Positions 53,114 through 62,475 of a stretch of DNA of 64,000 nucleotides are shown here, piece after piece. A program made the translations under genes and the position numbers. The notes beneath the pieces were generated by a model that saw only the letters and a list, made by a program, of their open reading frames with translations, was not told where the DNA came from and did no database searches. The stretch comes from Fictibacillus fluitans (GTDB lineage: Bacteria; Bacillota; Bacilli; Bacillales; Fictibacillaceae): positions 1 to 64,000 of the forward strand of contig NZ_JAUHTR010000009.1 of the NCBI RefSeq assembly GCF_030418125.1, in the 5' to 3' direction. Positions within the stretch are counted from its first letter, which is position 1; every line of letters begins with the position of its first letter.

Positions 53114-53318
53114 ATTCTCCTCCTTCCTCTGTTTACCAAACTCCGGCAATATACGGTTATTTATTCTAACGAAAGGCGGTAAAACGCGTCAACCGCATGT
53201 ATGAATTTACCAAGCATACTGTTAGTAACCGTTTTCTGTGGTATTGAAACCTTTATCTCCACATTTTTCGTCATAAGGATACATTTGTTGTCGAGGTATA
53301 ATGACCTATTACAATTTA

Positions 53319-53426
53319 TTGACAATAATTGTCTGTCGATTGTCAAGTATAGATGAATGATGTTATATTTTAAGGTAGACTTTTATTTTGACATTAATCA
53401 ACAAGATGCGATAAATAACGTCAAAA
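53319..53426. promoter_or_regulatory. Palindrome-rich promoter region upstream of tarI
   Basis: GACAATAATTGTC (53321-53333) is a perfect palindrome, repeated as the half sites TTGACAAT and ATTGTCAA (53339-53346). Further down TTTTGAC (53386-53392) and GTCAAAA (53420-53426) form a 7-bp inverted repeat 27 bp apart in the transcribed leader. A regulator or RNA structure could act here. Otherwise 53114-53515 is AT-rich and gene-free. Confidence 0.4.
53340..53369 (+). promoter_or_regulatory. Candidate sigma-A promoter for tarIJ-tarF-tarL
   Basis: TTGTCA (53340-53345) and TATATT (53364-53369) are separated by 18 bp. It overlaps the palindromic ATTGTCAA half site and would give a leader of about 140 nt. 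Confidence 0.5.
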
Positions 53427-53515
53427 AATATACTTGATTTCGAATATGTAAGTAAGGGTACTTTAAATAGAGAAAGAGATCAGAGGATGTATTACTGAAA
53501 AAGGAGCTGACATTT

Positions 53516-54229
53516 GTGATCTATGCAGAAATTCTTGCGGGTGGAAAAGGAACCCGTATGGGGAATATAAACATGCCCAAGCAATTTTTAACATTGAACA
53601 ACAAACCCATCATTATTCATACGATTGAAAAGTTTATTCTAAACGATCGGTTCGATAAAATCCTGGTGGTTTCACCTAAAGAGTGGATTATTCATACAAA
53701 AGATATCATCAGAAAATATATTAGTGGTGATGACCGCATTGTTGTCGTTGAAGGCGGAAAAGACCGCAATGATTCTATCATGAGCGGAATTAATTATATT
53801 GAAAAAACATTCGGCCTTAATGATGATGATGTCATCATTACACATGATTCCGTCCGTCCGTTTCTGACGCACAGGATCATCGAAGAAAACATCGATTCCG
53901 CTTTGGAATACAGAGCTGTTGATACAGTTATTGAAGCAATTGACACGATTATTGAATCCACAGACGGAGAAATCATCTCCAATATTCCTGTCCGGAGCGC
54001 AATGTATCAAGGACAGACTCCGCAAAGCTTTAATATTAAAATGCTTGTGGACCACTATCATTCCCTAAGTGATGAACAAAAAAACATCCTGACTGACGCC
54101 TGCAAAATCTGTGCGCTCAAAGGGGAAAATGTGAAGTTGGTAAAGGGCGAAGTATTCAACATCAAAGTAACCACACCGTATGATCTCAAAGTGGCAAATG
54201 CCATTATTCAGGAGAGTATTGGCCGATGA
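53516..54229 (+). CDS. tarI: D-ribitol-5-phosphate cytidylyltransferase
   Basis: A 237-residue nucleotidyltransferase of the IspD/TarI type: [20 protein letters not shown] (residues 5-24) binds [28 protein letters not shown] and [10 protein letters not shown] are TarI hallmarks. It activates ribitol 5-phosphate as CDP-ribitol for wall teichoic acid. GTG 53516 has AAGGAG 9 bp upstream. It overlaps tarJ by 4 bp (ATGA), indicating coupled translation. Confidence 0.93.
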   Translation: MIYAEILAGGKGTRMGNINMPKQFLTLNNKPIIIHTIEKFILNDRFDKILVVSPKEWIIHTKDIIRKYISGDDRIVVVEGGKDRNDSIMSGINYIEKTFGLNDDDVIITHDSVRPFLTHRIIEENIDSALEYRAVDTVIEAIDTIIESTDGEIISNIPVRSAMYQGQTPQSFNIKMLVDHYHSLSDEQKNILTDACKICALKGENVKLVKGEVFNIKVTTPYDLKVANAIIQESIGR

Positions 54230-55251
54230 TTAACCAAGTTTATCGGTTAGTGTCTCCACGCCAATTTGAAGTGACATACAATGACGAGTCGCTTCAGACT
54301 GATTATGTGGTCGTTCGCCCGACACACTTATCCATTTGCGCTGCGGATCAGCGGTATTATACAGGAACCCGCGGTAAACATGCCATGGCCAAAAAATTGC
54401 CGATGGCATTAATTCATGAAGGAATCGGCAAGGTTGTGTATGATTCCAAAGGAGAATTCAAAACAGGCACCAAGGTGGTTATGGTCCCTAATACCCCGAC
54501 AGAAGAGGATGACATTATTGGAGAAAACTATTTAAGGTCCAGTAAGTTCCGTTCCAGCGGGTATGACGGTTTTATGCAGGACTATGTTTTCCTCAGAAGA
54601 GACAGGCTGGTTCAGCTTCCGGAAGATATGAGCCCTCATGTGGCTGCTTTTATTGAACTGATTACCATTACGATGCACTCGCTTATACGCTTTGAACAAA
54701 AGGCGCACACCAGAAGGGATACGTTTGGAGTGTGGGGGGACGGAAACCTTGGCTTTATCTCTTCCCTCATTCTGAAGAAACGTTACCCGGACAGCAAGGT
54801 CTACCTGTTCGGGAAAACCAAATACAAGATGGAGCACTTTTCCTTCATTGATGAAGCATACAATATCGATGAAATTCCTGATGATCTCCAGATTGATCAT
54901 GCATTTGAATGTGCAGGCGGCAAAGGCAGCCAGGACGCGATCAACCAAATCATTGATTACATTCATCCGGAAGGTTCCATTGCGATTCTCGGCGTTTCAG
55001 AATACCCTGTGGAAATTAACACCCGCATGATTCTGGAGAAGGGATTAACGGTCATTGGAAGCAGCCGAAGCGGAAGAGCCGACTTCGTCAACACCGTTGA
55101 ATTTATGAAAGAGATTCCGGAAGTGGTCGAGTACCTTGAACTGCTCGTTGGTTCCGTGCACGAAGTACGTACTATTCAGGATATCATCGATGCATTTGAG
55201 AAAGATTTAACGACATCATGGGGAAAAACAATTATGGAGTGGAAAATTTAA
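54226..55251 (+). CDS. tarJ: Ribulose-5-phosphate reductase (TarJ)
   Basis: A 341-residue alcohol-dehydrogenase-like protein that reduces ribulose 5-phosphate to ribitol 5-phosphate with NADPH, feeding TarI. Seen: the N-terminal domain with [20 protein letters not shown] (Cys zinc ligand), [12 protein letters not shown], nucleotide fold [20 protein letters not shown] and [16 protein letters not shown]. Coupling to tarI (ATGA overlap) and its length match TarJ. The presence of tarIJ is the main evidence for ribitol-containing teichoic acid. Confidence 0.93.
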   Translation: MINQVYRLVSPRQFEVTYNDESLQTDYVVVRPTHLSICAADQRYYTGTRGKHAMAKKLPMALIHEGIGKVVYDSKGEFKTGTKVVMVPNTPTEEDDIIGENYLRSSKFRSSGYDGFMQDYVFLRRDRLVQLPEDMSPHVAAFIELITITMHSLIRFEQKAHTRRDTFGVWGDGNLGFISSLILKKRYPDSKVYLFGKTKYKMEHFSFIDEAYNIDEIPDDLQIDHAFECAGGKGSQDAINQIIDYIHPEGSIAILGVSEYPVEINTRMILEKGLTVIGSSRSGRADFVNTVEFMKEIPEVVEYLELLVGSVHEVRTIQDIIDAFEKDLTTSWGKTIMEWKI

Positions 55252-55298
55252 TTGAATATCTTTCCCTGCCATAAAAAAATGAAAGGGGAGGATGGAAA

Positions 55299-56462
55299 AT
55301 GTCATTCTTGAAATTGCTGCCCACAATCGCAGTGAAGCAATTTATCCGCGTGATCTTCTTCCTTTGTTCCATCCTCTTTCCATTAAAAATGAACAAGGTT
55401 ACCTTTGCGTCTTATCGAGCCGATAAGCTCACGGGTAATCTTGCTTATGTTTATAAAGAGATTAAGCGAACCAGGAAGCAGCAATATGACACATTTTTCT
55501 TATTAAAAAAGTTCGATTCCTCGTTTGCGGGAAAGCTGGACTACGTGCTGCACATGATTAAGGCAAGCTACCATCTGGCGACTTCCAAATACTTTTTTAT
55601 TGATGACTATTACTTTCCTGTTTATTGCATCAAGCCCAGAAAAGGCTCGGAAATTATACAGTTATGGCATGCGGCCGGCGCATTTAAAAAGTTTGGTTAC
55701 AGTACGATTGATAACTCGTTTGGCCCCAGCCGCAATTATTTGGAACATGTGAAGATCCATTCGAATTATACAAAGGTGGCAGTCAGTTCATCAGAGGTTA
55801 TTCCTTTTTATGCAGAAGCTTTTGATATGGAAGAAGAAAAAATCAAACCATGGGGAATACCGAGAACGGATTACTTCTTCATGAAAGACAAGCATGCGAA
55901 GGTGCTGGGGCTTTTTTATCAAAAATATCCGCAGCTGAAAAACAAGAAATTGCTGTTGTATGCCCCAACTTTCCGGGGGAAGAGCCATTATCAGGATCAG
56001 TTTGAATGTCCGATCCAGTTTGAAGCACTGCAAAAGATGCTGGGGGATGAATATGCCCTGCTTGTGCACCTGCATCCGTATATTAAAACCCCGGTGACGA
56101 TTGAGCCTTCTGTTGACCAGTTTGTGTTTGAAATCAAGCAGGACTTCACCATCAATGAATTAATGATTATTTCAGATCTTCTGATTACAGACTATTCATC
56201 CGTTATATTTGAATACAGCCTCCTGGGCCGTCCCATCGCATTTTTTGCAACGGATTTGGAAGAATATAAATCTGAACGAAACTTTTATTATGATTACCAG
56301 TCCTTCATCCCTGGCCCGTTTTTCAACGATACAATGAGACTTGGAAAATGGATTAAGCAGGGTGAGTATGATTATGAGAAAGTCAAAGCTTTCAAAGACC
56401 GATTTTTTGACTATGCGGATGGCAATGCAGCTGAACGCTTGGTAAACGCCATTTTGAAATAA
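55299..56462 (+). CDS. CDP-polyol phosphotransferase, TarF/TarK-type
   Basis: A 387-residue TagB/TagF-like Glyphos_transf protein: IIQLWHAAGAFKKFGYSTID (catalytic His), YAPTFRGKSHYQ, LVHLHPYIKTP, and ITDYSSVIFEYSLLGRPIAF near the C-terminus. A single-domain enzyme of about 390 residues placed between tarJ and tarL is the size of TarF (glycerol-phosphate primase/extender) or of TarK. In ribitol-type clusters it adds the one or two units between linkage and main chain. Which donor it uses cannot be decided from sequence. An N-terminal amphipathic segment suggests membrane association. Confidence 0.85.
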   Translation: MSFLKLLPTIAVKQFIRVIFFLCSILFPLKMNKVTFASYRADKLTGNLAYVYKEIKRTRKQQYDTFFLLKKFDSSFAGKLDYVLHMIKASYHLATSKYFFIDDYYFPVYCIKPRKGSEIIQLWHAAGAFKKFGYSTIDNSFGPSRNYLEHVKIHSNYTKVAVSSSEVIPFYAEAFDMEEEKIKPWGIPRTDYFFMKDKHAKVLGLFYQKYPQLKNKKLLLYAPTFRGKSHYQDQFECPIQFEALQKMLGDEYALLVHLHPYIKTPVTIEPSVDQFVFEIKQDFTINELMIISDLLITDYSSVIFEYSLLGRPIAFFATDLEEYKSERNFYYDYQSFIPGPFFNDTMRLGKWIKQGEYDYEKVKAFKDRFFDYADGNAAERLVNAILK

Positions 56463-56516
56463 AACATTCATTCAACTTGATACAGCAGAAATGAGGAATA
56501 GATTGGAGTTCAGTAG

Positions 56517-58412
56517 ATGATTACAAGGGTTAAAAGGAAATTGAGAAGGGTGCTGGGCAGAAATAAAATCCAGCAGGAGCAAGTTCCTGATCAGGATTTA
56601 ATTATTAATGACAGGCACGTTATCATAAGAAAAGACCGGTTGGAGCCAACGCTTCCTCTTATAAAGGAAATGGCGGGTGTGAGGGATAACTTGGTGCCCC
56701 GCAGAAAAGTTACTCATTTGTCCTTTACGGGTCCGGTAATGAAGATCAAAGGTTATTATTACCTGGAAGATATCCCTATTCATGATGATGATTATGTGAA
56801 AAAAAGGCTGATATTGGTCAATATGGCCACTAAGAAAAACCTTCCTGATATTCATATTCCTTTGCAGGATATAAAAATTGACGGACTGCATTCTAATGAA
56901 AACATCAGTGATGATTATAAATGGTCAGGATTCCAGGGGGAGATTAATTTTTCCCGCATTGAGCTGGGCAACAAACCGCTCATTGATTCTGAATATACGT
57001 TTTTTATCGAAATCGAAATGAATGTTCCAGGACAAGACATTGTGAGAAAAAAATTTCCGCTTGGAAATATAGAGTCCTACCTGCCAAATGGTTTTTACTC
57101 TGCCAAAATGGAATACTTCTCCGCAAGAAGGCACTTGAAATATAACCTTTTGGCCACCTATGACCAGGAAGTAAAAACGTTAAAACTGGTTTCGTCCAAA
57201 TTGAAGGATTTTGATCCAGCAGAACTCGACATGGATGAAGCCATCAAAAGAACGCCATTTTACCGATTCTTTTATTCCAAAGTGTTTAAACAGATTTATA
57301 ATTTTTGCTGCCTCTTCCCGGTCAAGGAGAAAAAGGTATTGTTTGCCTCTGACAGCCGTGAAGATATGAGCGGGAATTTTCAGTTTGTGTATGAAGAAAT
57401 GCTGAAACGAGATCTCGATTTCGATTACCATTTCATGCTGAAAAAAGGGGTCGGGGTTAAAAAGAGCTTCGGCGAACTAACCCGTCTCGCGTATGATATG
57501 GCAACATCAAAATACATTGTCCTGGATGATTTCTATCCGCTTGTCTATCCACTGAAAATCAGGGATAACGCTGAGCTGGTTCAGCTTTGGCACGCAGTTG
57601 GTGCATTTAAGACGTTTGGATTCAGCCGTTTGGGAAGACCGGGCGGACCGTCTCCGAAATCATTAAACCACCGGAATTACACAAAAGCCATCGTCAGCTC
57701 ACATAATATTGGCAAGTATTATGCTGAAGGCTTCGGTATTTCAGAAGAGCATGTGGTACCTACCGGAATACCGAGGACGGACGTTTTCTTTGATGAAGTT
57801 TATCAGCATGAAGTGAAGGAACGGTTATACGAAGAATTTCCGTTCTTAAGGGATAAAAAGGTGATTACCTTTGCGCCTACCTTCAGGGGGAACGGACAGC
57901 AATCCGCACACTATAATATGGAAATGCTTAATCTTGATAAGATTTATGAAGAACTGAAAGATGAATACGTCTTCTTGTTCAAAGTTCATCCTTTTGTTAA
58001 AAATGATTTTAGTATTCCATATCAATACAGCGAATTTTTCTATGACTTTTCTTCCTACCGGGAAATCAATGATCTCCTGTTTGTGACTGATATTCTGATT
58101 ACCGATTATTCATCCGTTTGCTTTGAGTATGCACTGTTGAACAAACCGATGATTTTCTTTGCCTATGATGTGGAAGAATACATTCAGAAAAGGGATTTCT
58201 ATTTTGATTACCATTCCTTCATCCCTGGTCCGCTTGTGAAAACCACAGACCAGCTCGTTTCCACCATTAAAAGGGAAGACTTTAAAATGGAAAAGGTACA
58301 GCCGTTTGTGAAATACTTCTTTGATGACATTGACGGGAAGGCAAGTGAACGGGTAGTTGACCGTATTTTCCTCGGCATCGGAGAAGAGGACGAAGAAGAA
58401 CATCAATCATAA
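56517..58412 (+). CDS. Teichoic acid ribitol-phosphate polymerase-like (TarL type)
   Basis: A 631-residue protein with an N-terminal beta-rich extension (about 1-230, HVIIRKDRLEPTLPLIKEMA and TGPVMKIKGYYYLEDIPIHD) and a C-terminal Glyphos_transf domain (about 270-620: VQLWHAVGAFKTFGFSRLGR, APTFRGNGQQ, LFKVHPFVK, ITDYSSVCFEYALLNKPMIF). TarL/TarK polymerases of ribitol-type strains have this length and N-terminal module. With tarI, tarJ and the preceding enzyme it would polymerise ribitol phosphate on the inner membrane face. A strong terminator follows. Confidence 0.87.
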   Translation: MITRVKRKLRRVLGRNKIQQEQVPDQDLIINDRHVIIRKDRLEPTLPLIKEMAGVRDNLVPRRKVTHLSFTGPVMKIKGYYYLEDIPIHDDDYVKKRLILVNMATKKNLPDIHIPLQDIKIDGLHSNENISDDYKWSGFQGEINFSRIELGNKPLIDSEYTFFIEIEMNVPGQDIVRKKFPLGNIESYLPNGFYSAKMEYFSARRHLKYNLLATYDQEVKTLKLVSSKLKDFDPAELDMDEAIKRTPFYRFFYSKVFKQIYNFCCLFPVKEKKVLFASDSREDMSGNFQFVYEEMLKRDLDFDYHFMLKKGVGVKKSFGELTRLAYDMATSKYIVLDDFYPLVYPLKIRDNAELVQLWHAVGAFKTFGFSRLGRPGGPSPKSLNHRNYTKAIVSSHNIGKYYAEGFGISEEHVVPTGIPRTDVFFDEVYQHEVKERLYEEFPFLRDKKVITFAPTFRGNGQQSAHYNMEMLNLDKIYEELKDEYVFLFKVHPFVKNDFSIPYQYSEFFYDFSSYREINDLLFVTDILITDYSSVCFEYALLNKPMIFFAYDVEEYIQKRDFYFDYHSFIPGPLVKTTDQLVSTIKREDFKMEKVQPFVKYFFDDIDGKASERVVDRIFLGIGEEDEEEHQS

Positions 58413-58420
58413 TTTTTTAA

Positions 58421-58456
58421 GGATGAAAGGGATCTTCTCTCTTTCATCCTTTTTTT
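58421..58456 (+). terminator. Terminator after the tarL-like gene
   Basis: GGATGAAAG pairs with CTTTCATCC around GGATCTTCTCT, followed by seven T residues. Confidence 0.88.
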
Positions 58457-58529
58457 ACCTTATAGGATTGACTGGGGGACGGAACGGGAAAGGAACAGGA
58501 ATTACAACAAAGAGGAAGGTCTGTCAGTC

Positions 58530-60035
58530 ATGAAGAAAAAGGTATATATGGTTATCGGCAATATCGACATTGATAAAGGCGGAATCACAAGGGTCATGCT
58601 CAATCGCTCCTGGCTTCTGTGTGAGCGGGGCTACAGTGTTTCCCTATTAACGCTAAATTTCAAGAAGAACTATCCAGAGGTGGAAGCAGAGCTCAAGAAA
58701 ATGGGGCGTCTGCATCCGGACGTGGATATTATTGATGTATATGATTTTTACAAATTGCGAAATACCTCAGTCTTTACAAAAGAAGAGGACCATTCAAATG
58801 CTGAAGAAGAGTATTTTATCCATCATGGAAAGCAGCATGAACGTTACTTTAAAAATGGTATATTGATTAAAGATGAAAAACGTGATGCGGCTGGAGAACT
58901 TGAATATATTGATTATTACAATGAAAGCAGGATAAGGACCAGCCGGGAGGATTTTTATAAGGGACAAGTGTATCGAACGGTTTCTTACCACCCGGCCACA
59001 CAAAAGGCAACAGTGAAGAATTACTGCACGGATGATGGTTTTTGCTATTTAAGCCGCTGGTTTAACGGGGACACAGGAGAGCAGGAGAAACTCTTTCTGT
59101 TTGATGCCCATGACCGTTCCTGCAAGCTGTATGCTTCCAATGAGGATTTTCATGTCAGCTGGCTGAATAAAATGTGCAGGCAGGCGGAGGAGAAGCCCTA
59201 TGTTATTTGCGATGGGCCAGGCAGCGCTGCCAAAGTTTTGAACATAGAAAAAGACCTGGCATACAGGATCCTTGCTGTGCATTCCAACCATTTTTCCTAT
59301 CCGCATCAGAAGGGCAGTGCCGTGAAAAAGAATCATAAAGAACTGCTCGACCGCTTCAAGGAGGCAGATGCCCTGGTGCTATTAACGGAAGAACAGAAGC
59401 AGGACATTGAAGAGCAATACGAAGATCCGGGGAACATTTATGTTATTCCCCACTTTGTTACACCTATGGAGGATACCACTTCTATTCAAAAGGATCCTCA
59501 CTTGATTTCAATTGTCTCCAGGCTTCATGAAGAAAAAGGGCTTGATGAGGCCATCAGAAGCTTTAAACAGGTGGTTTCCCAGTTTCCAGCAGCCCGGCTT
59601 GAAATCCATGGTTCAGGACCGGCGGAGGACCAGCTGGCAGAACTGATCGCTGAATTGAATTTACAGGAGCATGTTCAGTTAAAAGGATATTGCAGCCAGG
59701 TGGGACATGTATTCAAGCAATCCCTTTTTACGCTGCTGACCTCAAAATATGAGGGGCTCAGCCTTGTGATCCTGGAATCAATGGCTAACTTCACACCTGT
59801 GATCAGCTACAATATCAAATACGGCCCTTCTGATCTCATTGACCATGGTGTTGACGGATATCTCGTTCAAAACCGGAGCCAGGATGAATTGGCCCACTAT
59901 ATGCTTGAGCTGCTGAATGATCCGGAGAAGGCGAAGAAAATGGGCGGGGAAGGATATAAAAAAGTAAAAGCAAAATGGAATGAAGAGCTGCATTTGCAGC
60001 GCTGGGAAACACTGTTCGATAAAATCAGCCATTAA
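58530..60035 (+). CDS. GT4 glycosyltransferase, probable teichoic acid glycosyltransferase (TarM/TagE-like)
   Basis: A 501-residue GT-B glycosyltransferase. The N-terminal half (about 1-300) starts YMVIGNIDIDKGGITRVMLN and contains repeated beta elements (NGILIKDEKRDAAGELEYID, NGDTGEQEKL) like those of TarM and TagE; the C-terminal Rossmann domain has SRLHEEKGLDEAIRSF, HGSGPAEDQLAELI, LKGYCSQV and SKYEGLSLVILESMA with the E-x7-E retaining pattern. TarM and TagE add alpha-linked sugars to wall teichoic acid; position after tarL supports that role. The length matches TarM (about 490) better than TagE (about 670). Confidence 0.82.
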   Translation: MKKKVYMVIGNIDIDKGGITRVMLNRSWLLCERGYSVSLLTLNFKKNYPEVEAELKKMGRLHPDVDIIDVYDFYKLRNTSVFTKEEDHSNAEEEYFIHHGKQHERYFKNGILIKDEKRDAAGELEYIDYYNESRIRTSREDFYKGQVYRTVSYHPATQKATVKNYCTDDGFCYLSRWFNGDTGEQEKLFLFDAHDRSCKLYASNEDFHVSWLNKMCRQAEEKPYVICDGPGSAAKVLNIEKDLAYRILAVHSNHFSYPHQKGSAVKKNHKELLDRFKEADALVLLTEEQKQDIEEQYEDPGNIYVIPHFVTPMEDTTSIQKDPHLISIVSRLHEEKGLDEAIRSFKQVVSQFPAARLEIHGSGPAEDQLAELIAELNLQEHVQLKGYCSQVGHVFKQSLFTLLTSKYEGLSLVILESMANFTPVISYNIKYGPSDLIDHGVDGYLVQNRSQDELAHYMLELLNDPEKAKKMGGEGYKKVKAKWNEELHLQRWETLFDKISH

Positions 60036-60040
60036 AAAAA

Positions 60041-60064
60041 GCTTTCAGAACGTTGTCTGAAAGC
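60041..60064. terminator. Hairpin after the glycosyltransferase gene
   Basis: GCTTTCAGA pairs perfectly with TCTGAAAGC around ACGTTG, preceded by seven A residues, so it acts best on minus-strand transcripts. Confidence 0.75.
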
Positions 60065-60069
60065 CTGGA

Positions 60070-60100
60070 CGAGCTGCATGAGCATGCAGCTCGTTTTATT
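60070..60100. terminator. Second hairpin between convergent glycosyltransferase and tagO genes
   Basis: CGAGCTGCATG and CATGCAGCTCG form a perfect 11-bp stem with an AG centre, followed by TTTTATTT, giving a plus-strand terminator. Confidence 0.85.
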
Positions 60101-61139
60101 TATGCGGTCTTTTTATCGCGTTCAAAACGGGCTTGTAATTTTGGCTGACCAGTCCAACAGTCTCAACCACCAACTCAATTCCAATGGTGAGAAGCGCCAG
60201 AATAATTATGGATCCCCAAAGCGTGGACGTGGAAAAGATAATGGCGGCCAGTCCGAAAACTGAGCTCATTGCATAGATAATAAGAACGGTTTTTTGATGA
60301 GAGAACCCAAACCGGAGCAAGCAATGGTGAAGATGGGACTTATCCGCCAATGAAATCGGCTGTTTGTGTACAATCCTGCGGATGATGGCAAAAATCGTAT
60401 CTGAAATAGGTACTCCCAGGATGATCACCGGAACGACCAATGAAAACATGGTCACGTTTTTAAATCCAAGCAGGGAAACGACGGCGATGATAAAGCCAAG
60501 GAAGAGCGCACCCGTGTCACCCATGAAAATTTTGGCCGGGTAAAAATTATGAAAAAGAAAGCCAAGCGTGCTGAACAAAGCCACAGACGCAATGATGAGG
60601 ACAAACATATCCCCCATGATCAGCGCCATGATGGAGATGGTAATGAAGACGATGGAGGAAACGCCTGCAGCAAGCCCGTCCAGTCCGTCAATCAGGTTAA
60701 TGGAGTTTGTAATCGCCAAAATCCAAATCACCGTTACAGGGACGCTGAACCATTCCAGTTCAAGCCTTCCATTAAAGGGAAGGTTAATAAAATTAACCTG
60801 GATATCCCCCATGAAAACAATGATTAAGGCTGCAGCAATCTGTCCCAGGAGTTTGAGTTTTGGAGAAAGCTCAATTTTATCATCCAGTATGCCTGTCAAT
60901 ATAATTACGGATGCCCCAAGAACAATGGGCCAAACGGTTTGATCCGGTGGATGGGCGATCAGTATGCCAAGTATGAAACTGATAAATATGGCCAATCCGC
61001 CAAGGCGGGGCATCATTGTTGCGTGAACTTTCCGATCGGATGGCCGGTCAACTGCTCCGATTGCCAGAGCAAATTTTTTGATGAAAGGAGTAAGACCCAG
61101 TGAGGCAAAAAAACAGATAAGCAATGTCACAATTAACAT
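60096..61139 (-). CDS. tagO: Undecaprenyl-phosphate GlcNAc-1-phosphate transferase
   Basis: A 347-residue MraY/WecA-type polytopic protein with about 11 TM segments. It transfers GlcNAc-1-P from UDP-GlcNAc to undecaprenyl phosphate, the committed first step of wall teichoic acid. Motifs seen: VHATMMPRLGGLAIF, LDDKIELSPKLKLLGQ (Asp pair), NSINLIDGLDGLAAG, FMGDTGALFLGF and the cytoplasmic HLHHCLLRFGFSHQ. AGGTG precedes ATG 61139 and an extended -10 is upstream. It is on the opposite strand to the tar genes and adjacent to tagA. Confidence 0.94.
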   Translation of the reverse strand: MLIVTLLICFFASLGLTPFIKKFALAIGAVDRPSDRKVHATMMPRLGGLAIFISFILGILIAHPPDQTVWPIVLGASVIILTGILDDKIELSPKLKLLGQIAAALIIVFMGDIQVNFINLPFNGRLELEWFSVPVTVIWILAITNSINLIDGLDGLAAGVSSIVFITISIMALIMGDMFVLIIASVALFSTLGFLFHNFYPAKIFMGDTGALFLGFIIAVVSLLGFKNVTMFSLVVPVIILGVPISDTIFAIIRRIVHKQPISLADKSHLHHCLLRFGFSHQKTVLIIYAMSSVFGLAAIIFSTSTLWGSIIILALLTIGIELVVETVGLVSQNYKPVLNAIKRPHK

Positions 61140-61223
61140 TAATGCACCTCATATCGATCCATGTTCTATACGAAAAGGATTGTCGATTTATTTAAGTATT
61201 TGTTGAAGATTATCTCTTTATGG

Positions 61224-61232
61224 ATTATATCA
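61224..61232 (-). promoter_or_regulatory. Extended -10 promoter for tagO
   Basis: On the minus strand TGATATAAT forms a perfect extended -10 element, about 85 bp before the tagO start. Confidence 0.55.
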
Positions 61233-61293
61233 TAATCATCTAAAATTAACGTATAAAAACTACAAATTTTGTAAAAGCTGTTAGGATGGAACA

Positions 61294-61326
61294 ACAAAAA
61301 AATAAGCCCTTATATGAAGGGCTTAT
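61294..61326. terminator. Terminator at the tagA 3' end
   Basis: ATAAGCCCTT pairs perfectly with AAGGGCTTAT around ATATG, with a run of seven A on the plus strand (T on the minus strand). The tagA stop codon at 61310 is within it, so tagA and tagO are separate transcripts unless read-through occurs. Confidence 0.88.
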
Positions 61327-62074
61327 CAGCTGGAGTAATATTTTTAAGCATCTTTTGCTGTAGAATTTTAAATGCAAATTGCGGCAATGCCATTTGGCGC
61401 TTCCAGCGGGAAGGCTGCCTGAGCAGACGGTAAAACCATTCCAGGTTCATCTTCTGCCAAACTTCCGGCGCTCGTTTTGCCTCGCCGGCAATGACGTCAA
61501 AGGTGCCGCCGACACCGATAAAGATCCCATGGTCGAACGATGGCATGCTTTGTGAAATCCATTGCTCCTGGCGGGGAGCACCCAATGCCACAAGGATAAT
61601 ATCGGGCTTTGTGCTTTCCACTGTCTTCATGATCTGATCATCATTCAAGTCAAAGTAACCATGATGATAGCCGGCGATCTTCACATTCGGGAAGTCGCTT
61701 TTAATCCGGTCAGCTGCCTTTTCCACGACACGGTCCTTGCCGCCAAGCAAATAGACGCTGAGGCTTTTTTTATTCGCAAGTTTCAGAAGCCGCATGGTGA
61801 CATCAAATCCCGGTACCCGTTCAGGAAGGGGAACGCCGAGAAGACCTGCCGATTTAACAATTCCAATCCCATCGGCTGTCACGTAATCTGCTCCTTGAAT
61901 AATGTTCATCAATGTATCATTTTTGCGGGCATCCATAACAATTTCGGGGTTCGCTGTGACAACAAATGTCTTTTCACGATTCTCGATGTGGGATCCAAGC
62001 GTGTGGACGAATTGTTTAACGGTTGTATTTATAAAGTTTATTCCTAGTATATTCACTGTATTTTTCATATTCAT
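61310..62074 (-). CDS. tagA: N-acetylglucosaminyldiphosphoundecaprenol N-acetyl-beta-D-mannosaminyltransferase
   Basis: A 254-residue WecG/TagA/CpsF (GT26) enzyme that adds ManNAc to undecaprenyl-PP-GlcNAc. Signatures: FVVTANPEIVMDARKN (about 36-51, with the conserved Asn/Glu), YVTADGIGIVKSAGLLG, LPERVPGFDVTMRLL, ILVALGAPRQEQWI and GVGGTFDVIAGEAKRAPEVW, ending in the membrane-binding C-terminal segment EWFYRLLRQPSRWKRQMALP. Start ATG 62074 is preferred (GAGG 5 bp upstream); starts at 62068 or 62104 are possible. Divergent from tagD, as in B. subtilis. Confidence 0.94.
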   Translation of the reverse strand: MNMKNTVNILGINFINTTVKQFVHTLGSHIENREKTFVVTANPEIVMDARKNDTLMNIIQGADYVTADGIGIVKSAGLLGVPLPERVPGFDVTMRLLKLANKKSLSVYLLGGKDRVVEKAADRIKSDFPNVKIAGYHHGYFDLNDDQIMKTVESTKPDIILVALGAPRQEQWISQSMPSFDHGIFIGVGGTFDVIAGEAKRAPEVWQKMNLEWFYRLLRQPSRWKRQMALPQFAFKILQQKMLKNITPADKPFI

Positions 62075-62144
62075 CAGATCCTCACTTTTCATACGAAGAC
62101 GCATGCAGGCTATTAAACTACCAAACTGACAATCTCTAATTGCC

Positions 62145-62317
62145 TGTAAAAAGGTGCATTTCCAGAAACAGAAGGAAATGTAAAAAAATCATTAAGACCT
62201 TGTAAAAAAAACTTAAAGATTATATTATGAGTAAGGGTAACAAAATGCAAGTCTTTTTACGAATTATTATACCATGAATGATCTGCTTTTGTAAAAGTAT
62301 GATTAATTTTTTGTAAA
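62145..62317. promoter_or_regulatory. Five phased TGTAAA/TTTACA boxes in the tagA-tagD divergent region
   Basis: TGTAAA occurs at 62145, 62179, 62201, 62290 and 62312 (TTTACA on the minus strand). Intervals are 34, 22, 89 and 22 bp, near multiples of 11. TTTACA fits the PhoP box TT(A/C/T)ACA, which occurs at 11-bp steps, and PhoP represses tagA/tagD in B. subtilis. The region is AT-rich, so chance cannot be excluded. The remaining 62075-62475 sequence holds promoters but no gene. Confidence 0.4.
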
Positions 62318-62475
62318 TGTCACTTGTATTTTGTCTTTAAAGTAAAGCTTTGTGGTTGCAAAGGCACCCGATAATCTTTACGTGAAATTTACCTTTTAAT
62401 AATAGATTTAAAACATGAGCCAAAAATAGCAGGACAGGTAATTTTTTCATATAAACTAGTAGGAGTGTGAAGGCC

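Noticed and set aside
53161-53346. Minus-strand 61-residue ORF upstream of tarI
   Set aside because: No ribosome binding site, and it covers the palindrome and promoter region.
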